Source of the DNA: Nitrospina sp052156635 | Lineage (GTDB): Bacteria > Nitrospinota > Nitrospinia > Nitrospinales > Nitrospinaceae | Length of the DNA stretch: 64,000 bases | Direction of reading: 5' to 3' | Assembly (NCBI RefSeq): GCF_052156635.1 | Contig: NZ_JBQKUO010000001.1 | Span: forward strand, 806,001 to 870,000 | Notes under the pieces: generated by a model | Seen by the model: the letters and a program-made list of their open reading frames with translations, nothing else | Databases searched by the model: none | Told to the model about the DNA's origin: nothing | Part shown: positions 17,386-27,176 of the stretch, one piece after another | Position numbering within the stretch: position 1 is the first letter of the stretch | Layout of the letters: every line of letters starts with the position of its first letter | Position numbers and translations under genes: made by a program

Positions 17386-17465
17386 CCTAAAAGAATAACC
17401 TTTTTTTCGGAAAGGTCAATAACTCTTGACTTAGATTTTATTTTCAGTAATCTGGATGAAATTTT

Positions 17466-17551
17466 GCCGGGGGTGTTCTCGTCAGAACTGAGAGCTCTTA
17501 AAGAGCAACCCTCTGAACCTGATCTGGGTAATGCCAGCGAAGGGAAGGCAC
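17466..17551 (+). promoter_or_regulatory. TPP (THI-box) riboswitch aptamer
   Basis: The conserved THI-box blocks appear in order upstream of thiS: GGGGGTG at the 5' stem, CTGAGA at 17488-17493, ACCCTCTGAACCTGAT, then CTGGGTAATGCCAGCGAAGG near 17524-17543. Thiamine diphosphate binding should switch off the thiSGEC operon through the terminator at 17579-17612. Confidence 0.95.
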
Positions 17552-17578
17552 TCATCATAATGAATCGTCATTAAGCTG

Positions 17579-17612
17579 TACCCTTCTCTTCGACGAGGGT
17601 GCGGCTTTTTTT
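17579..17612 (+). terminator. Riboswitch-controlled terminator of the thi leader
   Basis: The hairpin ACCCTTCTC...GACGAGGGT, then GCGGC and seven T, lies 28 bases after the TPP aptamer and 40 bases before thiS. This is the expected expression platform for transcription termination. Confidence 0.85.
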
Positions 17613-17651
17613 GTTTGGCCATCCTTTTTAATGAAATCGAGGTAACGGAAA

Positions 17652-17879
17652 ATGCGGCTGGTCATCAACGGCGAGGAAAGGCAGACCGATTCCAGCGGAA
17701 ACGTGCAAGAATTGCTGAAAGAGCTGGACATCAACGCGCCGCACATCGCCGTGGCCATCAACCTGGAAGTCATTCCGCGTTCCCGTTATGCCGAAACCCG
17801 GCTCAAGGAAGGCGACAAGATCGAAATCGTTCACGCCGTGGGAGGCGGGGCGCGACCCTTTCTCCCTCGTACCCGATAA
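17652..17879 (+). CDS. thiS: Sulfur carrier protein ThiS, with unusual C-terminal extension
   Basis: A ubiquitin-fold sulfur carrier for thiazole formation. The 75-aa product begins MRLVINGEERQTDSSGNV and has the family end EGDKIEIVHAVGGG. ThiS normally stops at Gly-Gly, whose terminal carboxylate is adenylated by ThiF and thiocarboxylated. Here the frame runs on for ARPFLPRTR before the stop. Proteolytic trimming, a strain-specific frameshift or a sequencing error are possible explanations. It lies 30 bases upstream of thiG and behind the TPP riboswitch. No thiF is present in this operon. Confidence 0.9.
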   Translation: MRLVINGEERQTDSSGNVQELLKELDINAPHIAVAINLEVIPRSRYAETRLKEGDKIEIVHAVGGGARPFLPRTR

Positions 17880-17909
17880 CCCGCAACGCATTGTTGAGAA
17901 AATATCATT

Positions 17910-18707
17910 ATGACAACCACAGCCACTGAATCCGGAACGAACCAACTCAAAATCGGCGACAAGGTGTTCAATTCGCGCCTCATCGTCGGCACGGGCAAGT
18001 ACCCGTCGTTCGAGATGAACAAGCAGGCGCTCGAACTGTCCGGCGCGGAGATGATCACCGTCGCGGTCCGCCGCATAGAACTGGACAAGACGAAGGAATC
18101 GATCCTCAACTACATCGACCCGGAAAAATACCAGCTCCTTCCCAACACGGCCGGGTGCTTCAACGTGAAGGAGGCGGTGATGACCTGCCAGCTGGCGCGC
18201 GAGGCGGGACTGGGCGACTTCGTCAAGGTCGAGGTCATCGGCGACGAGAAAACCCTGTTCCCGGACAACGAAGCCACGCTGGAGGCGTGCAAGCTTCTGG
18301 TCAAGGACGGCTTCACCGTCCTTCCCTACTGCATGGACGACGTGGTGCTGTGCAAGAAGCTGGAAGACGCCGGATGCGCCGCGGTCATGCCGCTGGCCGC
18401 CCCCATCGGTTCCGGTCTCGGCATCCGCAATCCCTACAACGTGAAACTGATCCTGGAAGCGGTGAAAGTTCCGGTCATCATCGACGCCGGCGTCGGCACC
18501 GCCTCCGACGCGGCGCGCGCCATGGAGCTGGGCGTGGACGGCCTGCTGATGAACACCGCCATCGCGCAGGCGAAGGACCCGCTCAAGATGGCCAAAGCCA
18601 TGCGGCTGGGCGTGGAGTGCGGACGGCTGGCGTACGAAGCCGGGCGCATCCCGAAAAAACTGTATGCCACGGCGAGCAGCCCGCTCGACGGATTGATCGA
18701 CGTGTGA
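17910..18707 (+). CDS. thiG: Thiazole synthase
   Basis: A TIM-barrel enzyme that forms the thiamine thiazole phosphate from deoxyxylulose 5-phosphate, dehydroglycine/iminoglycine and ThiS thiocarboxylate. The 265-aa product has the family start KIGDKVFNSRLIVGTGKY, the Schiff-base lysine segment FVKVEVIGDEKTLFPD, APIGSGLGIRNPYN near 165 and the phosphate-binding DAGVGTASDAARAMELG near 200. Length and order are standard. It is the second gene of the riboswitch-controlled thiSGEC operon. Confidence 0.97.
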   Translation: MTTTATESGTNQLKIGDKVFNSRLIVGTGKYPSFEMNKQALELSGAEMITVAVRRIELDKTKESILNYIDPEKYQLLPNTAGCFNVKEAVMTCQLAREAGLGDFVKVEVIGDEKTLFPDNEATLEACKLLVKDGFTVLPYCMDDVVLCKKLEDAGCAAVMPLAAPIGSGLGIRNPYNVKLILEAVKVPVIIDAGVGTASDAARAMELGVDGLLMNTAIAQAKDPLKMAKAMRLGVECGRLAYEAGRIPKKLYATASSPLDGLIDV

Positions 18708-18729
18708 CCGGCTTGCGCCCGGAGGCACC

Positions 18730-19412
18730 ATGACCGGCGAAGATCAGCCGATGAAAACGCGGCTCATAAAAGACGTGGCGGAAGTGAAAGAAGACCAGTT
18801 GCGGTTGCTGTTGATCACGGACCTGAAAGAGTTTCCGCGCGACCGGCACCTCGATACGGTCGAGGCCGCATTGAAAGGCGGCGTGCGCGACCTGCAACTG
18901 CGAGAAAAGGATTTGCCGCTGCCCGACCTGTTTTCACTGGCCCTGGTGCTCCGGCAACTGACGGCGCACTATGGCGCGCGGCTTTACATCAACGACCGGG
19001 TGGACGTGGCGTTGATGGTCGATGCCGACGGCGTGCACCTGCCGGAAGCCGGCCTGCCTGCAAACGAGGTGAAGGGGCGTTACCCGCACCTCTTGGTCGG
19101 CGTCTCCACACATTCGTGGGAGGCGGCCCGGCAGGCGCAAGAAGCCGGAGCGGACTACATCACCTTCAGTCCCATCTACGACACGCCGTCGAAACGGGAG
19201 TACGGCGCGCCGCAGGGAGTGGGGGCGTTGAAAGAAATTGCCGGAGGGATGAAGATTCCCGTCCTGGCTTTGGGAGGAATCAACCTGGAACGCATCCCGG
19301 AAGTCATGCGGAACGGCGCCCACGGCGTCGCCCTCATTCGCGGGATCTGGAACAGCACACATATCGAAGACGCATCTTTGCAATACATGCAAGCCATCAA
19401 AGGAGAGTTCTG

Positions 19413-19413
<1 letters not shown>
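18730..19413 (+). CDS. thiE: Thiamine-phosphate synthase (ThiE/TenI family)
   Basis: Couples HMP-pyrophosphate with thiazole phosphate. The 227-aa product has a TIM-barrel pattern: LRLLLITDLKEF, the pyrophosphate-binding GVRDLQLREKDL, LYINDRVDVALMVDADGVHL, VGVSTHSWEAA, FSPIYDTPSK and IPVLALGGI. The usual Gly-Gln after GVHL is replaced by Pro-Glu, and the loop after SPIY is long, so a TenI-like isomerase role cannot be excluded. Operon position and the lack of another copy favour ThiE. GGAGG lies 6 bases before the ATG, and the stop codon overlaps the thiC start. Confidence 0.85.
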
Positions 19414-21326
<1,913 letters not shown>

Positions 21327-21330
21327 AATA

Positions 21331-21378
21331 AAAAACCCCTTCAGCCTCTCCTTCCGAGAGGGAGAAGCTGAAGGGGTT
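21331..21378 (-). terminator. Strong hairpin between convergent thiC and kinase genes
   Basis: A 12-bp perfect stem AACCCCTTCAGC / GCTGAAGGGGTT (21334-21345 with 21367-21378) encloses an internal CTCTCC...GGAGAG stem. The T-rich tail lies on the minus-strand side, so it best terminates the histidine kinase transcript; it may also stop thi transcripts. Confidence 0.8.
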
Positions 21379-21422
21379 CATCGGTGGCGGTGCTTCCGGT
21401 ACAAGCGGTGACCCCGGGGTGG

Positions 21423-24095
21423 TCAGCGGCCAATGACTACCGAGATCTTTTCCATATCTTCTTTTATTTGCTTGAAATTGAATTTTCTGGCAAGCGTTCT
21501 CCACTTTTTCGCCAGCTTGGAGGCCTCGCTTCCCAGGGTTTCCATCCTGGTCAAATTCGTTTCAATTTCCGAAACGATTCCCAGCCTGACGGAACGGTCG
21601 AGTGGAGTGAAAACCGATTCCTCGATGTAAATTTTTTCGAAATCGATGGACATGGACTCGGGGTTGGCCTGTTCCAACTCTTCATCCGTTTTGAATTCGA
21701 AGCCCACTCCCAGAAGCCTCTTTAAGACCTCGAAAATTTTTTCCCGCTTTATAGGTTTTATAATCACATCATGAACCCCTTTTTCCATAAACTTTTCATG
21801 ATTGTGACTGAAGGCAGCCGTGGTGACCATGACCACCTTGATGTCTTTCAAAACGGGGTTTGCCAGGATTTTTTCAAACACATCCAAACCATTCAATTCC
21901 GGCATGAAATAATCCAGAAAGATGATGTCCGGCTTCATTGACTGGAGTAATTCCAGCGCACCTTTGCCGCTTTTGACCACCTTGACATCCGACCCGATTC
22001 CGGAAAGGAGTTCGGACAGGACCTTGGCGCAGGTGTCGGTGTCTTCCACAATCAAAGCCTTGACGTGCTCGCCCGGGGCCAGCCCCTTGACCCGTTCCAG
22101 GAATTCGGTGCTGCTTTCCGATCCTTCCTCACCCAGGCGTGGCAGGGTGAGCGTGAAGTAAAACCTGGACCCTTCCCCGGGCCGGCTTTCCATCTCCAGT
22201 TTCCCTCCCAGTATTTCGACCAGGCGCTGGCTGATGGTCAACCCCAGACCGGTTCCTCCCTTTTTCAGCCCAATCTCTTCCTGGGAAAATGGTTCGAAAA
22301 TGGATTCCTTCATATCTTCAGAAACTCCCACCCCTGTATCCGAAACTTCGAAATAGAAACCATCGTGGTCCCGGGTTTTGACCCGGAAGATAATCCGGCC
22401 CTTTTCCGTGAACTTGACCGCGTTGCCCAGCAGGTTGATCAGAACCTGGCGCAGTTTGTTGACATCGCCTGTCACCAGCGAATTTTCCGGGGTCTCGTCA
22501 AATTCCACGACGAAGGTCAGGTCTTTCTGATCGCATTTCCACTTGGTCATGATGGTGAGGTCCCCGATCAGGTTGGCCAGGTTGAACTCTTCTTCGCTGA
22601 CCATGTGCTTGCCGGACTCGATCCTGGAAATGTCCAGAACGTCGTTGATCAAACCCAGAAGGTGGTTGCCGGCCCGGAAAATGTTGGATATTTTCTCCTT
22701 TTGGACCGAGTCCAATTGGGAATCCTGTTTCAGGATCTGGGTGTAGCCCATGATGGCGTTCAGCGGAGTCCGGATTTCGTGGCTCATGGAAGATAAAAAT
22801 ATGCTTTTGGCCCGGTTGGCTTTTTCGGCGTGTTCCTTGGCTTCGAGAAAACTCCGGGTCCGCTCGTCCACCATTTGTTCAAGGTTGGCGGTGTAGTTTG
22901 AAATTTCGTCCGCCATGCCCTGGAACCCGTAAGCCAGTTCTCCCAGCTCACTCTTCGTATCGAGGGCAAAGTCCGCCTTCTTCCATTTTCCCTGCCGAAA
23001 GGCTTCCACTCCCGCCAGCAGTTTTTTAATCGGGTTCGTGATCGAACGGAACAGAAAAAAGCTGATTACAACCAGCAGGAGACCCGCAATTCCGATGGTC
23101 GCCAGGAGGCCCTTTTTTAATTGATAATAGGGAGCCATGATTTCATCGATATCGAAGACGAGCAGCAGCCTCATGTCACCAAAATCATTTTCCAGTTTGC
23201 GCAACGCAAAACTTCTCAAAACATGGTCATCCAGATTGGCCTGGTAACCATGTTGCAGGGTTTCGAGTGTTCCCTCCTCGGCTCTCAGGATATCAAGGTG
23301 ATCCCCCACTGGAATTTCCTGGAAACCAGCGGGTCCTTTTTGACCGGAACTCATCACCAGGTCCCGGCCGAAAGTTAACAGAAAATCTATTCTTTTATAC
23401 GAATGCGATCTCAGTTCCCTCGCCAGGTTTTGTCCCAGCTCGCTCACCATGATTTCCGCATTGAGCATTCCAAACTCCTGCCCCAGTCTGCGCTTCAACC
23501 GGAAGGGGGTTTTGACGATGACGGACAGGGATTGGACCTGGCTGGACCCATTACTCACTTTCGGTTTGATCAGGTACCCATAGTTTTGGCTGGTCTGGAA
23601 CCATTCTTCCTGGGAGAAAACAAACTTGTCCGGTTTGGGCCACCCGGCAAAAACAACACCCTGGTTATTGATGGCGGTGATGGAATCGAAAACGCGGTGT
23701 CCGGAAATCCGCCAGGGAAACCGGATGAAGTGAAAGATCAGGTCGGAAGCCTTGTTGTCCAGAACCCGGCCGATATGGGGGTGCAACTGCCGACCGTTCC
23801 AGGAATCGGAAACCTCTTCGATCAGTGCGTTTCCATTGGGAGGGTTGAATCGCTTATTGGAAGCTTTTGCATGCTCGACCAGGATGGGATTGCTGGCCAG
23901 GGTCTGGAGTTTTTGAACCTGAAGATCGAGCAGTTCCTCGATTTGCTCGAGGATTTCCTGGCTCAAAAGTTCAACATTTTGCCCGGTTTGATCAATATAG
24001 AATTTTTTGAATTGATCGAGGGACAGCGCGCCGAAAAGGCCGATGAATACAATGAAAATGACCACAACCAAAACCAAAACATTTTTGATTTTCAT
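21423..24095 (-). CDS. Membrane hybrid histidine kinase with double-Cache-like sensor
   Basis: An 890-aa sensor kinase. TM1 is residues ~2-22, a ~300-residue extracytoplasmic region has Cache-like features (FDSITAINNQGVVFAGWPKP), and TM2 is ~325-345 before a HAMP linker and coiled coil. The HisKA H-box is SSMSHEIRTPLNA. HATPase N box: KLRQVLINLLGNAVKFT; G boxes: VSDTGVGVSED and GGTGLGLTISQRL. The receiver domain follows, with phospho-Asp in IIFLDYFMPELNG. The ~90-residue C-tail (LDRSVRLGIVSEIE) is shared with the kinase at 29658-32360. The ATG at 24095 has GGGGAGG 7 bases upstream. Ligand and output are unknown. Confidence 0.9.
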   Translation of the reverse strand: MKIKNVLVLVVVIFIVFIGLFGALSLDQFKKFYIDQTGQNVELLSQEILEQIEELLDLQVQKLQTLASNPILVEHAKASNKRFNPPNGNALIEEVSDSWNGRQLHPHIGRVLDNKASDLIFHFIRFPWRISGHRVFDSITAINNQGVVFAGWPKPDKFVFSQEEWFQTSQNYGYLIKPKVSNGSSQVQSLSVIVKTPFRLKRRLGQEFGMLNAEIMVSELGQNLARELRSHSYKRIDFLLTFGRDLVMSSGQKGPAGFQEIPVGDHLDILRAEEGTLETLQHGYQANLDDHVLRSFALRKLENDFGDMRLLLVFDIDEIMAPYYQLKKGLLATIGIAGLLLVVISFFLFRSITNPIKKLLAGVEAFRQGKWKKADFALDTKSELGELAYGFQGMADEISNYTANLEQMVDERTRSFLEAKEHAEKANRAKSIFLSSMSHEIRTPLNAIMGYTQILKQDSQLDSVQKEKISNIFRAGNHLLGLINDVLDISRIESGKHMVSEEEFNLANLIGDLTIMTKWKCDQKDLTFVVEFDETPENSLVTGDVNKLRQVLINLLGNAVKFTEKGRIIFRVKTRDHDGFYFEVSDTGVGVSEDMKESIFEPFSQEEIGLKKGGTGLGLTISQRLVEILGGKLEMESRPGEGSRFYFTLTLPRLGEEGSESSTEFLERVKGLAPGEHVKALIVEDTDTCAKVLSELLSGIGSDVKVVKSGKGALELLQSMKPDIIFLDYFMPELNGLDVFEKILANPVLKDIKVVMVTTAAFSHNHEKFMEKGVHDVIIKPIKREKIFEVLKRLLGVGFEFKTDEELEQANPESMSIDFEKIYIEESVFTPLDRSVRLGIVSEIETNLTRMETLGSEASKLAKKWRTLARKFNFKQIKEDMEKISVVIGR

Positions 24096-24550
24096 TGTGT
24101 CCCTCCCCACGATGCAAAGGGTCAGTTTTGAATTCGAAAATATTATTGGTTCGAACCATTATGGATTTGGGTTCCCCTTACAGGTATTCATTTCATACCT
24201 TGCACCGATTGTCGCGCGCCTGGGCGAAAAACGCTCTTGGAATAATTTCGTCTCCAACCTGCAATCCAGCAGCAAAGAGTTCCTGTAATTCTCATTGAGA
24301 TACCAAAATATTTTCCCGGAATGCTCTTCATTTTTCTTATGAGTAACTTTTTTAGTATAAGTGGCTTTGACCCAAAACCAATGCCTTTTGTTGACAATTT
24401 TGGAATTTTAACCTTATCGGGAAAGGGTCGGGGTGGCTCTAATGTCCCTCAATCCAAGCAACTCTTTGGAGTCCGTTACAGCGTTTGCCCTTTTACGGTA
24501 AACGGATATGAGGGAAAGGGGGGGCGGGCGGCCAGCCAGGGATGCCGCCT
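24096..24550. other. Gene-poor gap upstream of the kinase
   Basis: A relatively AT-rich stretch with no convincing gene on either strand. It should hold the kinase promoter on the minus strand, but no clear -35/-10 pair was identified. A 12-base palindrome GGTTCGAACC-type sequence at about 24148 is the only structure noted. Confidence 0.4.
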
Positions 24551-24887
24551 TGTTTTGCCTCTTTCATTTCTCTTTCGTTCACACTCCGTGCGCAACGGAA
24601 ACCGGATTCTCACCCAGGACAGATTCATCGCCTGATCGGAATTCTCAACTCTCTTTAGCAGATCGATTATTTTTCCATTGATGATTTGACCCCTGTCCGT
24701 GAATTTGATGGCGTTATCCAAAAGGCTGGTCAACACCTGTCGCAGCTTGACGTTGTCGCCATGAACCGGAATCAGGGCACCTTCGGGAACCCCTTCCACC
24801 CCAAAGCTCAGCCCTTTTTTGCTGCACTCCTCATTAAAAACGTTTTCCAGTTCCCGGACCAGTCCGGCTTGCCTTGATCCCTGACTA
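24551..24887 (-). pseudogene. Wreck of a histidine kinase joined to a SUMF1-gene end
   Basis: Immediately after the receiver-like gene, the minus strand encodes an isolated kinase N-box region: LENVFNEECSKKGLSF, then HGDNVKLRQVLTSLLDNAIK and FTDRGQII. It has no HisKA before it and no G boxes after it. The frame then runs into 24551-24600. There, in another frame, it reads RFRCARSVNEREMKEAK, nearly the same as the C-terminus of the SUMF1 protein at 25773 (GFRCARSMNEMEMKEARP). Two unrelated gene ends are thus fused, the trace of a deletion or recombination within duplicated modules. Confidence 0.72.
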
Positions 24888-25358
24888 TCAAACATTAAAG
24901 TGAACGCAAAACTTGATGACCCGTATGACCTCATTTACTTCCCTTGGCGATTCAAAATGCCAGGTGGCACCATCCAGCAGGCAGCGGGCCCGGCATCCGG
25001 GGAAGCACGGATTGTCCGCACTCATGTGAACGGCCAGCACATGAATGGCCGGTTTGTGATTTTTTATGACTTTGATGAGGCGCATCTCCTGGGTGTGAGA
25101 TGCTTCCGGTTGCACCACAACGAAGTAGATGTTCAAGGAAGAGATGGAAAAAATCGCTTCCTCCAGCGTTTGTGCGTGAAATATTTGCACATCCTCAGAG
25201 ACGCAGGACAGTTCCAGCAGGTCCCCCAGCAAAGCTCCGTATTCCTGCTTCTGATCCAGAATCAGAATTCTCATTGCCACAACACCCCGTTCCACACCGG
25301 AGGTGGAATTCAGTTCCCGGCTCATGCCGGATTCCTGGTTTTCGACCCTCATCTTCAC
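24888..25358 (-). CDS. Atypical receiver-like protein, phospho-Asp lost
   Basis: A 156-aa protein. From residue 29 (MRILILDQKQEYGALLGDLL) it follows the receiver-domain layout, but the acidic pair is missing and the phosphoacceptor position reads VVVQPEA (Gln instead of Asp). The helix before the last strand carries CFPGCRARCLLDGATWHF: three Cys spaced x3, then GAxWHF. The tandem gene at 25393 shares this motif. The GTG at 25358 has AAGGGGAG 6 bases upstream; an internal ATG at 25274 is the alternative. It lies 34 bases after the sister gene. Probably a non-phosphorylated signalling or scaffold protein. Confidence 0.75.
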   Translation of the reverse strand: MKMRVENQESGMSRELNSTSGVERGVVAMRILILDQKQEYGALLGDLLELSCVSEDVQIFHAQTLEEAIFSISSLNIYFVVVQPEASHTQEMRLIKVIKNHKPAIHVLAVHMSADNPCFPGCRARCLLDGATWHFESPREVNEVIRVIKFCVHFNV

Positions 25359-25392
25359 AATGGGCTCCCCTTCCCAAAATTTCAGACAGGCT

Positions 25393-25776
25393 TCAATTCG
25401 TTTGTCCGGCTGTGCTCATCCATTCAATCACCTGCTCCAGTTCCGAGACGCGGTTGAAATGCCACTGGGCGCCGTACTCCAGGCACACCATGGCGCACTC
25501 CTTCCGGCATGAATTGTTGGAATCCAGATGAATGGCCACAATCGGGGTGTTTGATATGTTTTCGTCCAGAACCTTGATCAGACCCATGCCTCCCAGGTTG
25601 GGAAAATCCGGGTCGATCACAATCAGGTCGAATTGCTCATTCAAAATGGAAACCACCACCTCCCTCATGGTGTTGGCGTGATAAAAGTTCAGCCGTTTCC
25701 CGAAACTACCCAGTTTCAGATATTGCTCAAGGAGCATTGCCTGTTGTTGGTTTGGCCCGATGCATAAAATCTTCAT
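25393..25776 (-). CDS. Atypical receiver-like protein with CxxxCxxxC motif
   Basis: A 127-aa single-domain protein starting MKILCIGPNQQQAMLLEQYL. It has the receiver layout with an Asp retained at the phosphoacceptor site (LIVIDPDFPNLGG), but no N-terminal acidic pair. Residues ~90-110 read CRKECAMVCLEYGAQWHF, matching the Cys spacing and GAxWHF of the downstream paralogue. The ATG overlaps the SUMF1 stop codon (ATGA), indicating translational coupling. A helix with three cysteines four residues apart suggests a metal, iron-sulfur or thiol-redox site; this is inference. Confidence 0.78.
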   Translation of the reverse strand: MKILCIGPNQQQAMLLEQYLKLGSFGKRLNFYHANTMREVVVSILNEQFDLIVIDPDFPNLGGMGLIKVLDENISNTPIVAIHLDSNNSCRKECAMVCLEYGAQWHFNRVSELEQVIEWMSTAGQTN

Positions 25777-26636
25777 GGTCTGGCTTCCTTCATTTCCATT
25801 TCGTTCATACTCCGTGCGCAACGGAACCCGATGCCGTCGGTCTTCAACGCAAATCCGCCCTTGCCCCGCGCTGCCGTGCGGATGTCTGCCGCAAAGCTGT
25901 GCCAGGAGCCGCCCCGAATGACTTTAAGAATGCCGCGCTCCGGACCCGTTGGATTGCGGGCGGGTCCCCACCGGTAGAAATCCGGTGCATACCAGTCGCT
26001 CACCCATTCGCGGACGTTGCCCGCCATGTCCAGCACGCCGTACGGAGAAACGTTTTGCGGTTGAGATCCCACCGGCCACAGGGTGTTGCGATCCTCCCAG
26101 TTGCGGGCGAAGTTGGCGGCATTCTGCAACCACGGGTCCCCGCCCCAGGGGAACATGCGGCCATCGGTTCCGCGTGCCGCTTTTTCCCACTCCGCTTCCG
26201 TCGGCAACCGCTTTCCCGCCCAGAGACAATAGTCCACCGCGTCGTACCAGGTGATCTGCACCACGGGCCGATCACCGATGCCCTTTTCAGCGGAAAGGGG
26301 TCCGTCTCCATACGGATTGGTCGGTTCCTTGCGGTGGGTGGATTTTATATAAGCGAGGTAACGGGTGTTGGTCACTTCCACCGAATCGATGTAAAAACCG
26401 TCCACGAACACCTCGCGCTGAGGCCGCTCGTCGTCGCGACCTGAACCATCGACGTTGCCCATCAAAAACGTTCCTTCCTCAACCCAGACCATTTTTACCG
26501 GGTCCCGGCTGGGTTCCACCTGCCCCGCATTGGCAGGCGACAGGCCCGTTCCAAACAGGCACATTGCCCAGATCAAAACCGCCCGCCATTTTTGAATCAC
26601 GGGCGTCACCTTTTGTCTGTTGCGTACCGGATTCAT
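25773..26636 (-). CDS. Exported SUMF1/FGE-domain protein (non-canonical)
   Basis: A 287-aa protein with an N-terminal signal (AVLIWAMCLFGTGLSPANA). The rest is a formylglycine-generating-enzyme-type (SUMF1) domain: MVWVEEGTFLMGNVDG, VEVTNTRYLAYI, VVQITWYDAVDYCLWAGKR, LPTEAEWEKAARG, YGVLDMAGNVREWVSDWY, ILKVIRGGSWHS and GFRCARS. The two catalytic cysteines that bind copper in true FGE (in the RxxC...C stretch before GFRCA) are absent, so sulfatase activation is unlikely. The start overlaps the upstream gene's stop, and its own stop overlaps the receiver-like gene. Likely a periplasmic binding or structural role. Confidence 0.85.
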   Translation of the reverse strand: MNPVRNRQKVTPVIQKWRAVLIWAMCLFGTGLSPANAGQVEPSRDPVKMVWVEEGTFLMGNVDGSGRDDERPQREVFVDGFYIDSVEVTNTRYLAYIKSTHRKEPTNPYGDGPLSAEKGIGDRPVVQITWYDAVDYCLWAGKRLPTEAEWEKAARGTDGRMFPWGGDPWLQNAANFARNWEDRNTLWPVGSQPQNVSPYGVLDMAGNVREWVSDWYAPDFYRWGPARNPTGPERGILKVIRGGSWHSFAADIRTAARGKGGFALKTDGIGFRCARSMNEMEMKEARP

Positions 26637-27049
26637 TGTTTGGGTTCCTGGCTGGCCTCCACGACGTGGTGGCTGAGGGTTAATATTTGCGTATGAAGTT
26701 TATCGACCTGGTTCCAGTCCCGGTTTTCGGCCGCCGTGTAGGCTTCGGCCAGAAGTTGACGGCATTGGTGCAGCTTGCTTTCCAGTTGGGTTTGGACAGT
26801 GGGTGAGGCCAGAGTCCCCCCCAAAGCCGCGTGGTGATACACCTCCCAGGCGAACTCCACCGCGTTCCTGGCTTCAATGATTTGCTTGCTCGACCAGGGA
26901 TTGCCGGCACCCACCGGGTCCTGGCGCGTTGTTTCTGCTGAGGACGACACCACTGCCACTAAAGTGATCCCCAGAATCATCCAGGAAACCAGCAGGATGA
27001 AATCACGGGTGCGGGTCGCCTCTGTTTCATTTTTAATTTCGTATTTCAT
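26633..27049 (-). CDS. Signal-anchored helical protein, unknown function
   Basis: A 138-aa protein with a single hydrophobic segment at residues ~17-35 (FILLVSWMILGITLVAVVS), then a soluble, predicted helical domain. This domain contains EARNAVEFAWEVYHHAALGG, and its C-terminal part resembles a four-helix bundle with His/Gln-rich helices (LHQCRQLLAEAYTAAENRD). Its stop overlaps the start of the following SUMF1 gene by four bases (ATGA), and it follows the other SUMF1 gene by 127 bases. The family is not recognised; its placement implies a partner of the two SUMF1 proteins in the periplasm. Confidence 0.65.
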   Translation of the reverse strand: MKYEIKNETEATRTRDFILLVSWMILGITLVAVVSSSAETTRQDPVGAGNPWSSKQIIEARNAVEFAWEVYHHAALGGTLASPTVQTQLESKLHQCRQLLAEAYTAAENRDWNQVDKLHTQILTLSHHVVEASQEPKQ

Positions 27050-27176
27050 GACGCAGCCCCCTTGATTGACAAAAGTTTGAAGGATGTTCCAACCCCCCGT
27101 CTCCGCAAGGGAACTTACGAAGGGGAGGGTTTGCGAAGAGGGAGATTGGAACCCGTATATCCTTCACCCGGAATGC

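Noticed and set aside
19116..19412. Extended start for thiC
   Set aside because: The added 99 residues are an alternate frame of thiE. The ATG at 19413 overlapping the thiE stop fits the ThiC N-terminus.
24140..24160. GGTTCGAACC palindrome as a tRNA T-loop
   Set aside because: No acceptor or anticodon stems surround it.
24188..24397. 69-codon minus-strand frame upstream of the first kinase
   Set aside because: No ribosome site, no recognisable motif, AT-rich intergenic composition.
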